64,000 nt of DNA from Usitatibacter rugosus (GTDB lineage: Bacteria; Pseudomonadota; Gammaproteobacteria; Burkholderiales; Usitatibacteraceae), in the NCBI RefSeq assembly GCF_013003965.1, contig NZ_CP053069.1, positions 1,767,419 through 1,831,418 of the forward strand, read 5' to 3'. Under the pieces are notes generated by a model. The model was not told where the DNA came from. It made no database searches and saw only the letters and a program-made list of their open reading frames with translations. Made by a program: the position numbers and the translations under genes. Shown here in pieces: positions 8,434 through 16,209 of this stretch. Every line of letters starts with the position of its first letter. Position 1 is the stretch's first letter.

Positions 8434-8937
8434 CTAGTAATTCATCGTGAGGACGACGCTCCCGGTGTAGGTCCCCACCCGTACGTCCTGCCGCGCGGGA
8501 ATCCGCCCGTAGATGGTGTGGAACGCGAGCCGGACGGTGTTCTGCGCATTGAGCGGCTGGAGCGAGGTCGCCACGACCGAGGTGCCCCCGGTTCCGTTCC
8601 CCCAGATCGTGGCCGGGGTCATCGCCGGGGACGTGTAGAGGTTGTAGCGGATGGTATTGGCGCCGTTGTTCATCGTGCGGTTCGCGTAGGTGCCGCCGCC
8701 GACCGAAAGCGTCAGCGTGTAGGACACCGTCTCGGTATTCGGCGGCGGGTCGCGGGTGCAGATGATGAGGATATTGGTCGTCGAGTCGGTCGGCGTGGCA
8801 TCGAGGACGTCGTAGTTCCCGAAGTTCAGCGTCGACGAGAAGATCGAGCAATCGGCCGCGGCCAGCGCGGAGGGCGCGAACGCCAGGAGCGCGAGCGCGG
8901 CGAACGGGGTTCCGGCGAGGGTCTTCAGTCTCATCAT
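8434..8937 (-). CDS. Spore-coat protein U domain pilus subunit
   Basis: Secreted 167-residue single-domain subunit of an archaic chaperone-usher pilus. Signal peptide to about residue 27 (ends PSALAAA), then DCSIFSSTLNFGNYDVLD, the typical first half of an SCPU domain, and a final GTYTGSVVLTMNY strand. Its position last after the usher is where the Csu and CupE systems place the tip adhesin, but it has only one domain, whereas CsuE-type tips have two. ATG at 8937 overlaps the usher stop (ATGA); a second ATG follows at 8934. Confidence 0.85.
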   Translation of the reverse strand: MMRLKTLAGTPFAALALLAFAPSALAAADCSIFSSTLNFGNYDVLDATPTDSTTNILIICTRDPPPNTETVSYTLTLSVGGGTYANRTMNNGANTIRYNLYTSPAMTPATIWGNGTGGTSVVATSLQPLNAQNTVRLAFHTIYGRIPARQDVRVGTYTGSVVLTMNY

Positions 8938-11273
8938 CTCAGCCTGCAAGTGTAGGTCCCCAGGAGGGGTTGTGGATCGTCGCCGGGCTTGAACGGGATG
9001 GTGACCGCGCAGTTTCGCCCACCCCAGCTTACGCGTACCCGGTTGCTCGCCTGCAGCCCGGTGAGGTACGACTGCCCGCGCTCGGCGACCGGGAACTGAT
9101 CTCCCGTGTCCACGAGCGTCGCGATGCTGCCCGAGGGCAGGTCCTTGCCCGTCTCGTCGACGAAGTGGGCGATGCCGCCCAGCGACTGCTTCACCGGGAA
9201 GCGCACGACCACGCCGCTCTTGATGTAGGGCGTGGCGTCGAGCTTGAGCGTCAGCACCTCCGCGCTCATGGGGATGTCGAGCTGCTCGATGGAGAGCCGG
9301 TTCTGCTGGTAGGGACGCAGCCTCGAGATGAACAGGTTGCCGCCCGCGTTCGTGCGCCCGATCTCCTGGTTGTCGAGGTACACGCGCACGTTCGGGAACC
9401 CGGGGATCTGCACCAGGCCGAAGGCGTCCTCCACGCGGCGGCCCGCGATCAGCTCGTCGGCCATGTAGATCAGCGAGCCCGAGGCGCCGATGCGCGCCGA
9501 CGTGCTGTTGGCCTGGCGCGCCACCTCGAGGCTGTAGAGGCCGGCGCGGTTCTGGTAGCGGATGTCGGCGATGGCGCGCTCCTGGTCGGAGATGTCGATG
9601 CGGTAGCCGTATCCGTCGCCCGTGGGAAGGTTGCGCTGCAGGCCCACGCGATTCTCGGTGCGCCGCGTGCGGTCGGCCTCCGTCACCGTGCTGGTGACGC
9701 TCGCCGTCGTCACGAAGTCGATCGGCAGCGCGTAGCTCAGGAAGACCTGGTTGTTCCTCACGCCCGAGAGCGACTTCACCGCGGAGAGCGTGACGAAGCC
9801 CCAGTCCTTGAAGCTGTGCGTGAGCGTGAGCTGCGCGAACTCGATCGGTTCGTCGCGTACTCGCTCGATGAGCGCATAGCCCGCGCCGATCGACGATGCG
9901 CCGAGGCCGTAGCTCGCGAACGCCGAGATCTCGCGCCTTGAGGGCGGGATGTCGCCGTTGGCGACCGTGCGAAAGCTCTCCGAGGCGAGCTTCGCCTGGG
10001 CGCCGAAGTTGAAGGTCGTCGAGCGCCGCTCCCAGCCGTACACCCACAGGTGGCCTTCGCGCCGGTCGCGTTCGCCGTCGGGCTTGTCCTGCGACCACGC
10101 GCCCGCCGCGAAGAATTGCCCGATGGCGCCGAGCACCCACGTCGCGCCGCCGCCCACCGCCATGTGCTGGCGCGCGCCCTCGGCCGCGCCCTCGATCGTG
10201 AGGTCGTCGTTGATGCCGCGCCGCCACACGCCGGAGGCGAAGCCCGCGCCGTACTCGTTGCTCGCAATCCCGTAGTCCTCGCGCAAGGCCCCGGCCTGGA
10301 TCGTCCAGTCGTCGAGGCCGGGGCGGAGCAGCGTCGTGCTGCCGTAGAGCGATTGCATGTAGACCTGCTCGCGCCCCAGGAGGTCGCGCACCACGAGGCG
10401 AAGCTGTCCCTGGCCGCTCACGGTGGGGAGGTCGTTCAGCGTGAACGGCCCCGCGGGCACGTTGAGCGTGCTCGAGAGCACGTTGTTCACATAGACGTCG
10501 ACGGTGGAGGGCAGCGGCGTGGCGCCCGTCATCGCCGTGAGCGGATAGGTGATGAGCGTCGGCTGCGTCGCGAAGTTGGTGCCGTACTGGATGCCGCCGA
10601 AGCGCGTAAGCGGCGCCCACGCCGGAGCGCGCGTGATGGTGTCGCCGATGCGCCAGCTCGCAAGCGCCGAGGGCTGGTCGATCGTGAACAGCGTGTCCAG
10701 CCGCAGCAGCCCGCGGTCCGGCCCGTTCGCGTTGCCGAACGTGGACTGCGTGAAGACCCCGTACGGCGTGAAGATCCCCAGCTCCGCCTGGCCGCTGGTG
10801 AGATTCTTCGCCTGGCCCGCGGCGTCGGTCTGCTGCGAGATGAGGTCGTAGGTGAGGAAGGCGCCCGTGCCGGGACGCGTGGCATCGACCAGCGCGGGCG
10901 GCGGCAGCGTGATCTGCTGCGCGTTGAAGATCGCGGGCACCGCATCGATCGCGAGCGACTGGGTCAGCTCGTCGAACGCGTAACGCAGACCCTCGATGCC
11001 ATCCAGCGGATAGAAGTCATCCTTGTCGACGTGAACCGCCGATACGCGCGCGGCGAGATCGAGGCGCAGGCGCCTGGCCTCGGCGGCCCCAAGGAAGAAC
11101 TGCTTGCCTTCCGCGCCCGCGCGCAGGATCAGCGCGCCGTCGGAGACCGCTTCTCCGTTCAGGCGCAGCGCGACGAACGCCGGATACGGATTGACCAGCG
11201 TGTCCTGCGCCCAGGCATCGGCGAGCCCTGCGGCCGCGAGCAGCAGCGCCGCGAGGAACTGGCGAACCGTCAT
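8934..11273 (-). CDS. Archaic chaperone-usher pilus outer-membrane usher
   Basis: About 779 residues with a signal peptide (ends GLADAWAQ). It has the N-terminal chaperone-binding region, the plug-region motif PASVDVYVNN-like segment PSTVDVYVNNVLSSTL, a beta-barrel with TIQAGALREDYG, and C-terminal domains with RVYLDNQEIGRTNAGGN. The form matches CsuD/CupE5 ushers, which polymerise SCPU-type pilins through the outer membrane. The first in-frame Met with a signal peptide is at 11273, overlapping the chaperone stop by 4 bp; the open frame upstream of it is antisense noise. Confidence 0.93.
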   Translation of the reverse strand: MTVRQFLAALLLAAAGLADAWAQDTLVNPYPAFVALRLNGEAVSDGALILRAGAEGKQFFLGAAEARRLRLDLAARVSAVHVDKDDFYPLDGIEGLRYAFDELTQSLAIDAVPAIFNAQQITLPPPALVDATRPGTGAFLTYDLISQQTDAAGQAKNLTSGQAELGIFTPYGVFTQSTFGNANGPDRGLLRLDTLFTIDQPSALASWRIGDTITRAPAWAPLTRFGGIQYGTNFATQPTLITYPLTAMTGATPLPSTVDVYVNNVLSSTLNVPAGPFTLNDLPTVSGQGQLRLVVRDLLGREQVYMQSLYGSTTLLRPGLDDWTIQAGALREDYGIASNEYGAGFASGVWRRGINDDLTIEGAAEGARQHMAVGGGATWVLGAIGQFFAAGAWSQDKPDGERDRREGHLWVYGWERRSTTFNFGAQAKLASESFRTVANGDIPPSRREISAFASYGLGASSIGAGYALIERVRDEPIEFAQLTLTHSFKDWGFVTLSAVKSLSGVRNNQVFLSYALPIDFVTTASVTSTVTEADRTRRTENRVGLQRNLPTGDGYGYRIDISDQERAIADIRYQNRAGLYSLEVARQANSTSARIGASGSLIYMADELIAGRRVEDAFGLVQIPGFPNVRVYLDNQEIGRTNAGGNLFISRLRPYQQNRLSIEQLDIPMSAEVLTLKLDATPYIKSGVVVRFPVKQSLGGIAHFVDETGKDLPSGSIATLVDTGDQFPVAERGQSYLTGLQASNRVRVSWGGRNCAVTIPFKPGDDPQPLLGTYTCRLR

Positions 11274-12007
11274 TGCTTCCCGGGCGCGGCCTCCACCGGA
11301 ACTTCGGCGTCCACGTCGCCCGAGTCGGTGTGCGCGACGACGCGAAGCTTCCCCTTGGGCGCGCGCGAGAGCGGCAGCTGCCACGTGATCGTCTGCCGGG
11401 CCAGGATGTAGCGCGGTTGCTGCGACGAGGCGATCGCGACCTTGTCCTGCTCGTCCTGCACGGCGATGTCCAGCAGCTGGATGTGCGAGTTCGCGGGATT
11501 GGTCGCCACGAGCGTCACCTTGCCGTCGGCGACCTGCGCCTTCCAGACCGGCGCCAGCGTCTGCTTCACCTTCGGCGCGATGAACACGGGGATGCCGATG
11601 TTGAGTGCCACCTGCAGGCCCTGGAATCCCGGCTTCGGCGGCCCGGGCACCTCGGTGATGAAGAGGCGGAAGGTCTGCTGCGTGTCGCTGGGCTCGGCTC
11701 GGCGCAGGCCCACGCGCACGGTCTGGCTGCCGCCGGGCTGCAACGTGAAGATCGGCGGCGTGGCGATGAGGTCGGTGCTCGGGGTGTACGCGTCCTCGCC
11801 GTTCTCCTGCTTCCAGTTCACCGCGCGCAGCTGGACCACCACGCTGTCGGTGGTGGATTCGTTGCGAACGTTGACCGGAGCCGTCGGCGCGGACGGAGAA
11901 AGCTCAATCCGGACGGGGCTCACCTGGAACGACCCGGCAAGGGCCGATCCGGCGGCGGTGAGCAGCCCGGTCAGTGCGGCGAGGGGCAGGAGCAGCTTGA
12001 ATCGCAT
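11270..12007 (-). CDS. Periplasmic pilus chaperone (CsuC-like)
   Basis: A 245-residue PapD-like chaperone with a signal peptide (ends AGSALA). The first domain has FQVSPVRIELS and an NVRNESTTDSVVVQLRAVNW strand region; RLFITEVPGP closes domain one, as in archaic-pathway chaperones. It should donate a strand to SCPU pilins until they reach the usher. It is separated from the pilin genes upstream by a 144-bp gap with two hairpins, and overlaps the usher start by 4 bp. Confidence 0.93.
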   Translation of the reverse strand: MRFKLLLPLAALTGLLTAAGSALAGSFQVSPVRIELSPSAPTAPVNVRNESTTDSVVVQLRAVNWKQENGEDAYTPSTDLIATPPIFTLQPGGSQTVRVGLRRAEPSDTQQTFRLFITEVPGPPKPGFQGLQVALNIGIPVFIAPKVKQTLAPVWKAQVADGKVTLVATNPANSHIQLLDIAVQDEQDKVAIASSQQPRYILARQTITWQLPLSRAPKGKLRVVAHTDSGDVDAEVPVEAAPGKQ

Positions 12008-12055
12008 GGGGGAGTCTCGGCGAGGAACGTCGGAACCGTGAGCCTACCAAGAGAA

Positions 12056-12119
12056 AGCGCCCGAAGGCCGGGAGGGCAATCGGGCGCTGGAAACAAGCCA
12101 CGGAAGGGGGCCTTCCGTG
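12056..12119 (-). terminator. Two tandem hairpins between pilin and chaperone genes
   Basis: In minus-strand order: first a perfect 9-bp stem with a 3-nt loop (CACGGAAGG/CCTTCCGTG, 12099-12119), then a 9-bp stem AGCGCCCGA/TCGGGCGCT (12056-12088) followed by TTCTCTT. Together they look like leaky intrinsic termination or 3'-end protection that would leave the pilin mRNA more abundant than the chaperone-usher mRNA. Confidence 0.6.
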
Positions 12120-12151
12120 ACCTGGACTAGCCTGTTGTTGAAACGCAGTCG

Positions 12152-12652
12152 TTAGAACGTGATCGTCGCCGTCACGGTGTCCGTGTAGCTGCCGTTCGGG
12201 GCGCTCTGGCCGGCCGGGACCTGGCCGCACACGTTGTAGCTGCGCGAGGCGGTCGTCGGGGCGGCGGTGAGGGCGAAGCCCGGCACGGCGACCGGGAACG
12301 CGGTCACGTAGGCGCAGGCGGCACCGGCGGCGTTCGACGTCGGCTGGAACACGTCGTAGTTCAGGAAGTTCACGCCGCCGCTGATCATGCGGCGCTGGGC
12401 GCCGGAGACGTTCAGGCCGTTGTCGATGGCGACCGCGGGCGTGGCGCCGACGGTGCAGACGAGCTGGACCTGGCCCGTGCCGGCCTTGGCCGTCGCGGAC
12501 AGGGGGTCGTACACGCCGAAGGTGATCGGCACGGTCGTGAGGATGCAGTTGGCGCCGACGGTGGCGGTGACGGCGACGTTGCCCGTGGTCGTCGCGGCCA
12601 TGGCGGCCGAGGACGAGGCGATGAGGGCGGCGGCGATGAGGATCTTTTTCAT
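12152..12652 (-). CDS. Spore-coat protein U domain pilin (second subunit)
   Basis: A 166-residue secreted pilin with a short signal peptide ending SSAAMAATT. The SCPU domain starts VAVTATVGANCILTTVPITFGVYDPLSATAKAG and ends SYTDTVTATITF, nearly the same ending as the 12689 gene. Conserved Cys residues (NCIL, LVCTVG, CAYV, NVCGQV) fit the family. It follows the other pilin gene after 36 bp. With that gene it probably forms the shaft of the pilus. Confidence 0.9.
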   Translation of the reverse strand: MKKILIAAALIASSSAAMAATTTGNVAVTATVGANCILTTVPITFGVYDPLSATAKAGTGQVQLVCTVGATPAVAIDNGLNVSGAQRRMISGGVNFLNYDVFQPTSNAAGAACAYVTAFPVAVPGFALTAAPTTASRSYNVCGQVPAGQSAPNGSYTDTVTATITF

Positions 12653-12688
12653 GTTGGCTCCTGGAGCGTTCGTGAGGTTGGGGATTCG

Positions 12689-13198
12689 TTAGAACGTGAT
12701 GGTCGCGACCACGGTGTCCGTGTACGCGCCGACCGGGACGCTCACGCCCGCGGCGATCGAGCCGCAGAGGTTGAACGTGCGCGCGGCGGTGCTCGGCGCG
12801 GCCGGCAGGGCGAGGCCCGGGGTGGTGTTCGGGTAGTCGGTCGTCGCGCCCGTGCAGCTGGCGGCGGCGGCGGTCGAGGTCGGACGGTAGATGCTGTACG
12901 GCAGGAAGCTCGTGCCGTCCGTCATGCGACGCGTCGTGCTGAAGTTGGCACCGTTACCCAGCGCGACGGAGGGCGCCGTGCCCTGCGAGCAGGTGAGGGC
13001 GACCGAGCCGGTGGCCGTCGAGGCCGTGGCGGAGAGCGAGTCGTAGTTGCCGAACGCGATCGGCGTCGAGGTGACCGTGCAGTTCGCGATCACGGTGGTG
13101 GTCACGCCCACGTTGGTGCTGGTGGTCGCGGCCATCGAGGAGAAGGAAGCCGCGCAGAAAACCGCGGCGAGCGCTACCTGGATCTGTTTCGTCTTCAT
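12689..13198 (-). CDS. Spore-coat protein U domain pilin (first gene of pilus operon)
   Basis: A 169-residue secreted SCPU pilin. ATG at 13198 (MKTKQIQ) is preferred over the GTG at 13207 because AGGAG lies 8 bp before the ATG. The mature part starts ATTSTNVGVTTTVIANCTV and contains FGNYDSLSATA and a final TDTVVATITF. It is paralogous to the 12152 product and to CsuA/B-like subunits. As the first gene it is the probable major pilin. Confidence 0.91.
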   Translation of the reverse strand: MKTKQIQVALAAVFCAASFSSMAATTSTNVGVTTTVIANCTVTSTPIAFGNYDSLSATASTATGSVALTCSQGTAPSVALGNGANFSTTRRMTDGTSFLPYSIYRPTSTAAAASCTGATTDYPNTTPGLALPAAPSTAARTFNLCGSIAAGVSVPVGAYTDTVVATITF

Positions 13199-13491
13199 TT
13201 GTGTCACTCCTAGTCAAAGTGGGTTAGGTTTCATCGGAGCCCCGTTTCTTCCTGCACGTTTGCTCTCGAACAGGTGCCATTCTGCCTACGCACTTTGGAA
13301 AATTGAGTGGCGTAACGCACAGATTTGACTGGAGAAAAATTGGGTTTGTGATCGAAAAGGGGTGTTTGCTTACGCTGGTAGCGATTAGACGCCCAAATCG
13401 CCTACCGCTGTAAGAAAACCGGGCCTGTCCTACAAGGACGTCTCATTTTGGCCGATAGCGGCAGCCCGACCGGGGGCGCGAAGCTGGGCGC
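13199..13491. other. Intergenic region with divergent promoters (no gene)
   Basis: A 293-bp gap between the pilus operon (minus) and the SGNH hydrolase (plus). Apart from the AGGAG ribosome site for the pilin gene I see no gene. The stretch 13290-13400 is visibly AT-richer than its surroundings and is the likely place of the pilus promoter; I could not define -10/-35 boxes with confidence. Confidence 0.5.
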
Positions 13492-14220
13492 ATGTTGATC
13501 GCGCTCGCCCTGCTGCTGACCCTTCCGCTCCTGTTCATCGCCTCCCAGGCGGTGATGTACCTGCGGCGCATCCGCTTCTCCGAATCGCTGGTCGCCCGCT
13601 CGGTTTGCGCGCAGTCCGTGCCCGAGGACGCCCGCCGGACGCTGGTGGTGGTGGGCGACAGCCTCGCCGTGGGGGTGGGGGCGCGTGCCGAGGAGTCCGT
13701 GGCCGGCCGGGTGGCGGCCGCTTTCCCGCACGTCCGCGTCTTCAACTATTCAAAGGCGGGGGCCCGGGCGCGCGACGTGGCGGCCCAGCTCGCCCGCTAT
13801 CCGGACGGCAAGGCCGACGTGGTCCTGCTCCAGGTGTGCGCCAACGATGTCTGCGGCCTGCATCGCATCGACACGATCGAGGCCCAGCTCCGCGGCGTGA
13901 TCGGGACGGCCCACGGCCTGGGCGCCCGGGTGTTCCTGATGCCGGGCAACAACTTCTGCCTGGCTCCCTTCTTCATGTGGCCGGCCCAGCCGCTGCTCAC
14001 CTACCGGGCGATTCGGATCCGCTCAATGCTCTCGCGCCTGGCCGAGCAGACGGGGGTCGAGTTCGTTGACCTTATATATGACCGCCACGAAGACCCCTTC
14101 CTCCGGGAGCCCCAGCGCTACTTCAGCGAGGACCTGATCCATCCGTCCGCGGAGGGGTACGCGCACTACTTCTCGCAGCTGCTCGCCAAGGGGAAGCTCG
14201 ACCGCTACCTGTCGGCCTAG
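13492..14220 (+). CDS. SGNH/GDSL-family hydrolase, membrane-anchored
   Basis: A 242-residue esterase/lipase-like protein. Residues 1-24 form a hydrophobic N-terminal anchor. Catalytic Ser57 is in VVGDSLAVGVG (block I), Asn in VCANDVC is block III, and Asp214/His217 are in DLIHPS (block V). The likely reaction is hydrolysis of an ester, perhaps on lipid or cell-wall acyl groups, in the periplasm. It is convergent with the acyl-synthase-like gene; the two stops share a CTAG (14217-14220). Confidence 0.88.
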   Translation: MLIALALLLTLPLLFIASQAVMYLRRIRFSESLVARSVCAQSVPEDARRTLVVVGDSLAVGVGARAEESVAGRVAAAFPHVRVFNYSKAGARARDVAAQLARYPDGKADVVLLQVCANDVCGLHRIDTIEAQLRGVIGTAHGLGARVFLMPGNNFCLAPFFMWPAQPLLTYRAIRIRSMLSRLAEQTGVEFVDLIYDRHEDPFLREPQRYFSEDLIHPSAEGYAHYFSQLLAKGKLDRYLSA

Positions 14221-14939
14221 CCGGGCTGGAGGTGGCGCGCGGTGAGGGGCATGCCCATGGGATCGTCGAGGCTCAAGTGGCCCGTGGCCACGAACGCCTC
14301 GAGCGCGGCGCGATGGGTCGCCAATCCGGGGATGCGGCGTTCGAGGATCGGCCGTTGCTCCTGGAGATCGAGCCCCATCAGGACGCGCGGCAACGCCAGG
14401 CCGGCGACGGCTTCGGGCCCGGAGAGGATCTGCATGCCGAAGAGACGGCCGTGGAAACCGATCTGGTCTTCGCACACGGCGGTCAGCACCCATTTCGAGC
14501 GCCGCAACGAGGCCTGCGCGAGCACGCCCTTGAAGAGGTGGAAGCGTGCGGTGCGCGCTTCGTCCCCGCAGCCGGGACCGACGTGCGTCATGTCCATTTC
14601 GACGAACGAGGCATCGATGCCGAGCGCGGCTTCGATCTCGTGGGCGAACGCGCCCGCGGCCGGAAGCGGCGAGTGCCTGGGCGGGGTGCTTTCCATCACG
14701 CGCGCGGTCGCCGCGGGCCGGCCGTTGCGGCGAAGCAGCAGCGTCATCGCATAAGGCCTGTCGTCGTGCGCGTCGCCGAAGCGCGGAGGTGAGTCGTCCG
14801 CGATGTCGCCCCGCTCCAGCAGGGACACATAGCGGACTGCCCGCACGGCGTCCCAGTCATCCGCCGCGGCAACGCAATTCAGGCTGAAGGACGATGCAGG
14901 CAGGAAGGCCGGGGCGTTCATCGATTGCGGGCGTGTCAT
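14217..14939 (-). CDS. FeeM-like N-acyl amino acid / autoinducer synthase family protein
   Basis: A 240-residue cytoplasmic protein with features of the GNAT-fold FeeM/LuxI-like acyl-synthases: RPYAMTLLLRRNGRPAATARV (strand with conserved Arg), a Pro-rich loop, EIEAALG followed by FVEMDMTHVGPGC, a helix with FHLFKGVLAQASLRRSKWVLTAV, YG-like FGMQIL, and a final LMGLDLQEQ. Such enzymes join an acyl group from acyl-ACP to an amino acid or related amine. The start is uncertain: ATG 14939 is used, 14921 is possible. No LuxR-type regulator is adjacent. A distant GNAT of another role is the main alternative. Confidence 0.6.
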   Translation of the reverse strand: MTRPQSMNAPAFLPASSFSLNCVAAADDWDAVRAVRYVSLLERGDIADDSPPRFGDAHDDRPYAMTLLLRRNGRPAATARVMESTPPRHSPLPAAGAFAHEIEAALGIDASFVEMDMTHVGPGCGDEARTARFHLFKGVLAQASLRRSKWVLTAVCEDQIGFHGRLFGMQILSGPEAVAGLALPRVLMGLDLQEQRPILERRIPGLATHRAALEAFVATGHLSLDDPMGMPLTARHLQPG

Positions 14940-14976
14940 CCGAAGAACCGATGTTCGAAGGTTAGAACTGCGCGCG

Positions 14977-15005
14977 GAAAAATGCCCCACCCGGGCGGGT
15001 GGGGC
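14977..15005 (-). terminator. Rho-independent terminator of the dioxygenase operon
   Basis: Read on the minus strand it has a perfect 10-bp GC stem (GCCCCACCCG/CGGGTGGGGC, 14984-15005, 2-nt spacer) followed by ATTTTTCC. It lies 25 bp after the stop of the 2OG-oxygenase gene, so it should end that two-gene transcript before the FeeM-like gene. Confidence 0.85.
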
Positions 15006-15029
15006 TTCGGCTCGTGCACCGTGAACGAT

Positions 15030-15689
15030 TTACCGGAACGCCGGGCCGTGGATCCACGCGACCATGGCATGGCGAACGCCGCTCTCGATTCGCAGCACCC
15101 GATGCGGGATGTAGGCGGGAAACACGAGCACGCTGCCTCGCGCCCGGAATCCTTTCATCACGCCGTGCGGGCAGAGCTCCAGCTCGCCGCCGCGATAGTC
15201 CGCGGGATCGGAGAGCTGGATGGAGACGCTCAGCTTGCGGTTGGACGCGCGGCCCGCGGTGAGATCCGAATGCCACTCGAAGCCACCTCCGGCGCCGTAC
15301 TCGACGCAATGCAGCGGCTCACCGAATCCGGAGAGGTCGAACGCGAGGATGCCGTTGGCTTCATGCACCGCGCGCGCGACGCGATCGAAGATCCAGCGGT
15401 TGCCCGCTTCCTGCTCCATCCACGACGTGACGCAGACGCGGTAGGAGGGATCTTCCGAAGTGCAGCGCCCGTCCCAGCGCGGGCGCGAGCGGCCGAGCTC
15501 GATGATGCGCTCGCATTCCGCGGCATCGAACACACCCTCCAGCAACTGCACGTCCTGGAGATGGGGATTCGGCCGCAGGCGCTCGCCGCCGGGCGCGGTG
15601 AAGCCTTCGCCCGTGGGGTCGATGAAGGCGATGCCGCTGGACGACCCGGGAGGCGGAGCCCAGAGGAACGGCAGCTCGCGCGCGCTCAT
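15030..15689 (-). CDS. 2-oxoglutarate/Fe(II)-dependent dioxygenase (prolyl-4-hydroxylase type)
   Basis: A 219-residue P4H-like enzyme. The iron ligands are seen in FEWHSDLTAG (His and Asp) and in the distal His of YIPHRVLRI, with the 2-oxoglutarate-binding basic residue probably in SGVRHAMVAW. The N-terminal third (PNPHLQDVQLLEGVFDAAECERII) is typical of P4H domains. It probably hydroxylates a protein or peptide side chain; the substrate is unknown. ATG 15689 overlaps the stop of the preceding small gene (15686), so the two proteins are made together. Confidence 0.88.
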   Translation of the reverse strand: MSARELPFLWAPPPGSSSGIAFIDPTGEGFTAPGGERLRPNPHLQDVQLLEGVFDAAECERIIELGRSRPRWDGRCTSEDPSYRVCVTSWMEQEAGNRWIFDRVARAVHEANGILAFDLSGFGEPLHCVEYGAGGGFEWHSDLTAGRASNRKLSVSIQLSDPADYRGGELELCPHGVMKGFRARGSVLVFPAYIPHRVLRIESGVRHAMVAWIHGPAFR

Positions 15690-16093
15690 CGCGCGGGCGC
15701 TCCGAGCGCGGCGGAAACCTCCACGCAGCAGACCTCCGCATACACCATGCCCGCGGCCTGCAGCGCGGCCCACTTGTCCTTCATCTCTTGGATCGCCTGG
15801 TCGGCGGTGGCGTGGAAGCGGCCGATGCGCACGCGGCCTTCCGGATCGCCCTTCTGCAGCTCGGAGCGGCGGGCGGCGTCGGACTTCTCCAGCGGCTGGG
15901 AAATGCCGATCGCAACCGGAGCGTCGATGTCGCGATGGATCATGACGATGCCGGCAACGGGGCCCGCGGCGGCGCCCGCGCCAAGCGGGTTCGCGCGCCG
16001 AAACGTACTCGCCGTGGAAGCGCCACGCGAGTCCAGCGTGACGGACGAGGGGCCATACGCGACGCAGAAATAGGTCATCATTTGCGAATTCAT
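15686..16093 (-). CDS. Unknown 135-residue protein coupled to dioxygenase
   Basis: I do not recognise the family. The ATG at 16093 has a good ribosome site (AGGAG, 6-bp spacing). The product begins MNSQMMTYFCVAYGPSSV, has a Gly/Ala-rich turn (NPLGAGAAAGPVAG), a strand GIVMIHRDIDAPVAIGIS, a basic helix region QEMKDKWAALQAAGMVYAEVCCVEV, and no signal peptide or membrane helix. The 4-bp overlap with the dioxygenase start suggests a shared function, for example as substrate or accessory protein. Confidence 0.72.
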   Translation of the reverse strand: MNSQMMTYFCVAYGPSSVTLDSRGASTASTFRRANPLGAGAAAGPVAGIVMIHRDIDAPVAIGISQPLEKSDAARRSELQKGDPEGRVRIGRFHATADQAIQEMKDKWAALQAAGMVYAEVCCVEVSAALGAPAR

Positions 16094-16209
16094 GGGTATC
16101 TCCTGATTTGGGTGGCAGTAGAAGCAGACGGGATTGTTGCGGGCAGCGGGGATAGCGTAGGAGCGCGGGCGGAAAACTTCCCCGCCCACTTGGGGGGGGA
16201 CAAGGAGCG

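Noticed and set aside
13274-13279. A sigma-54 promoter (TGGCAC on the minus strand) for the pilus operon
   Set aside because: The GC element is not at the required 10-bp distance from GG.
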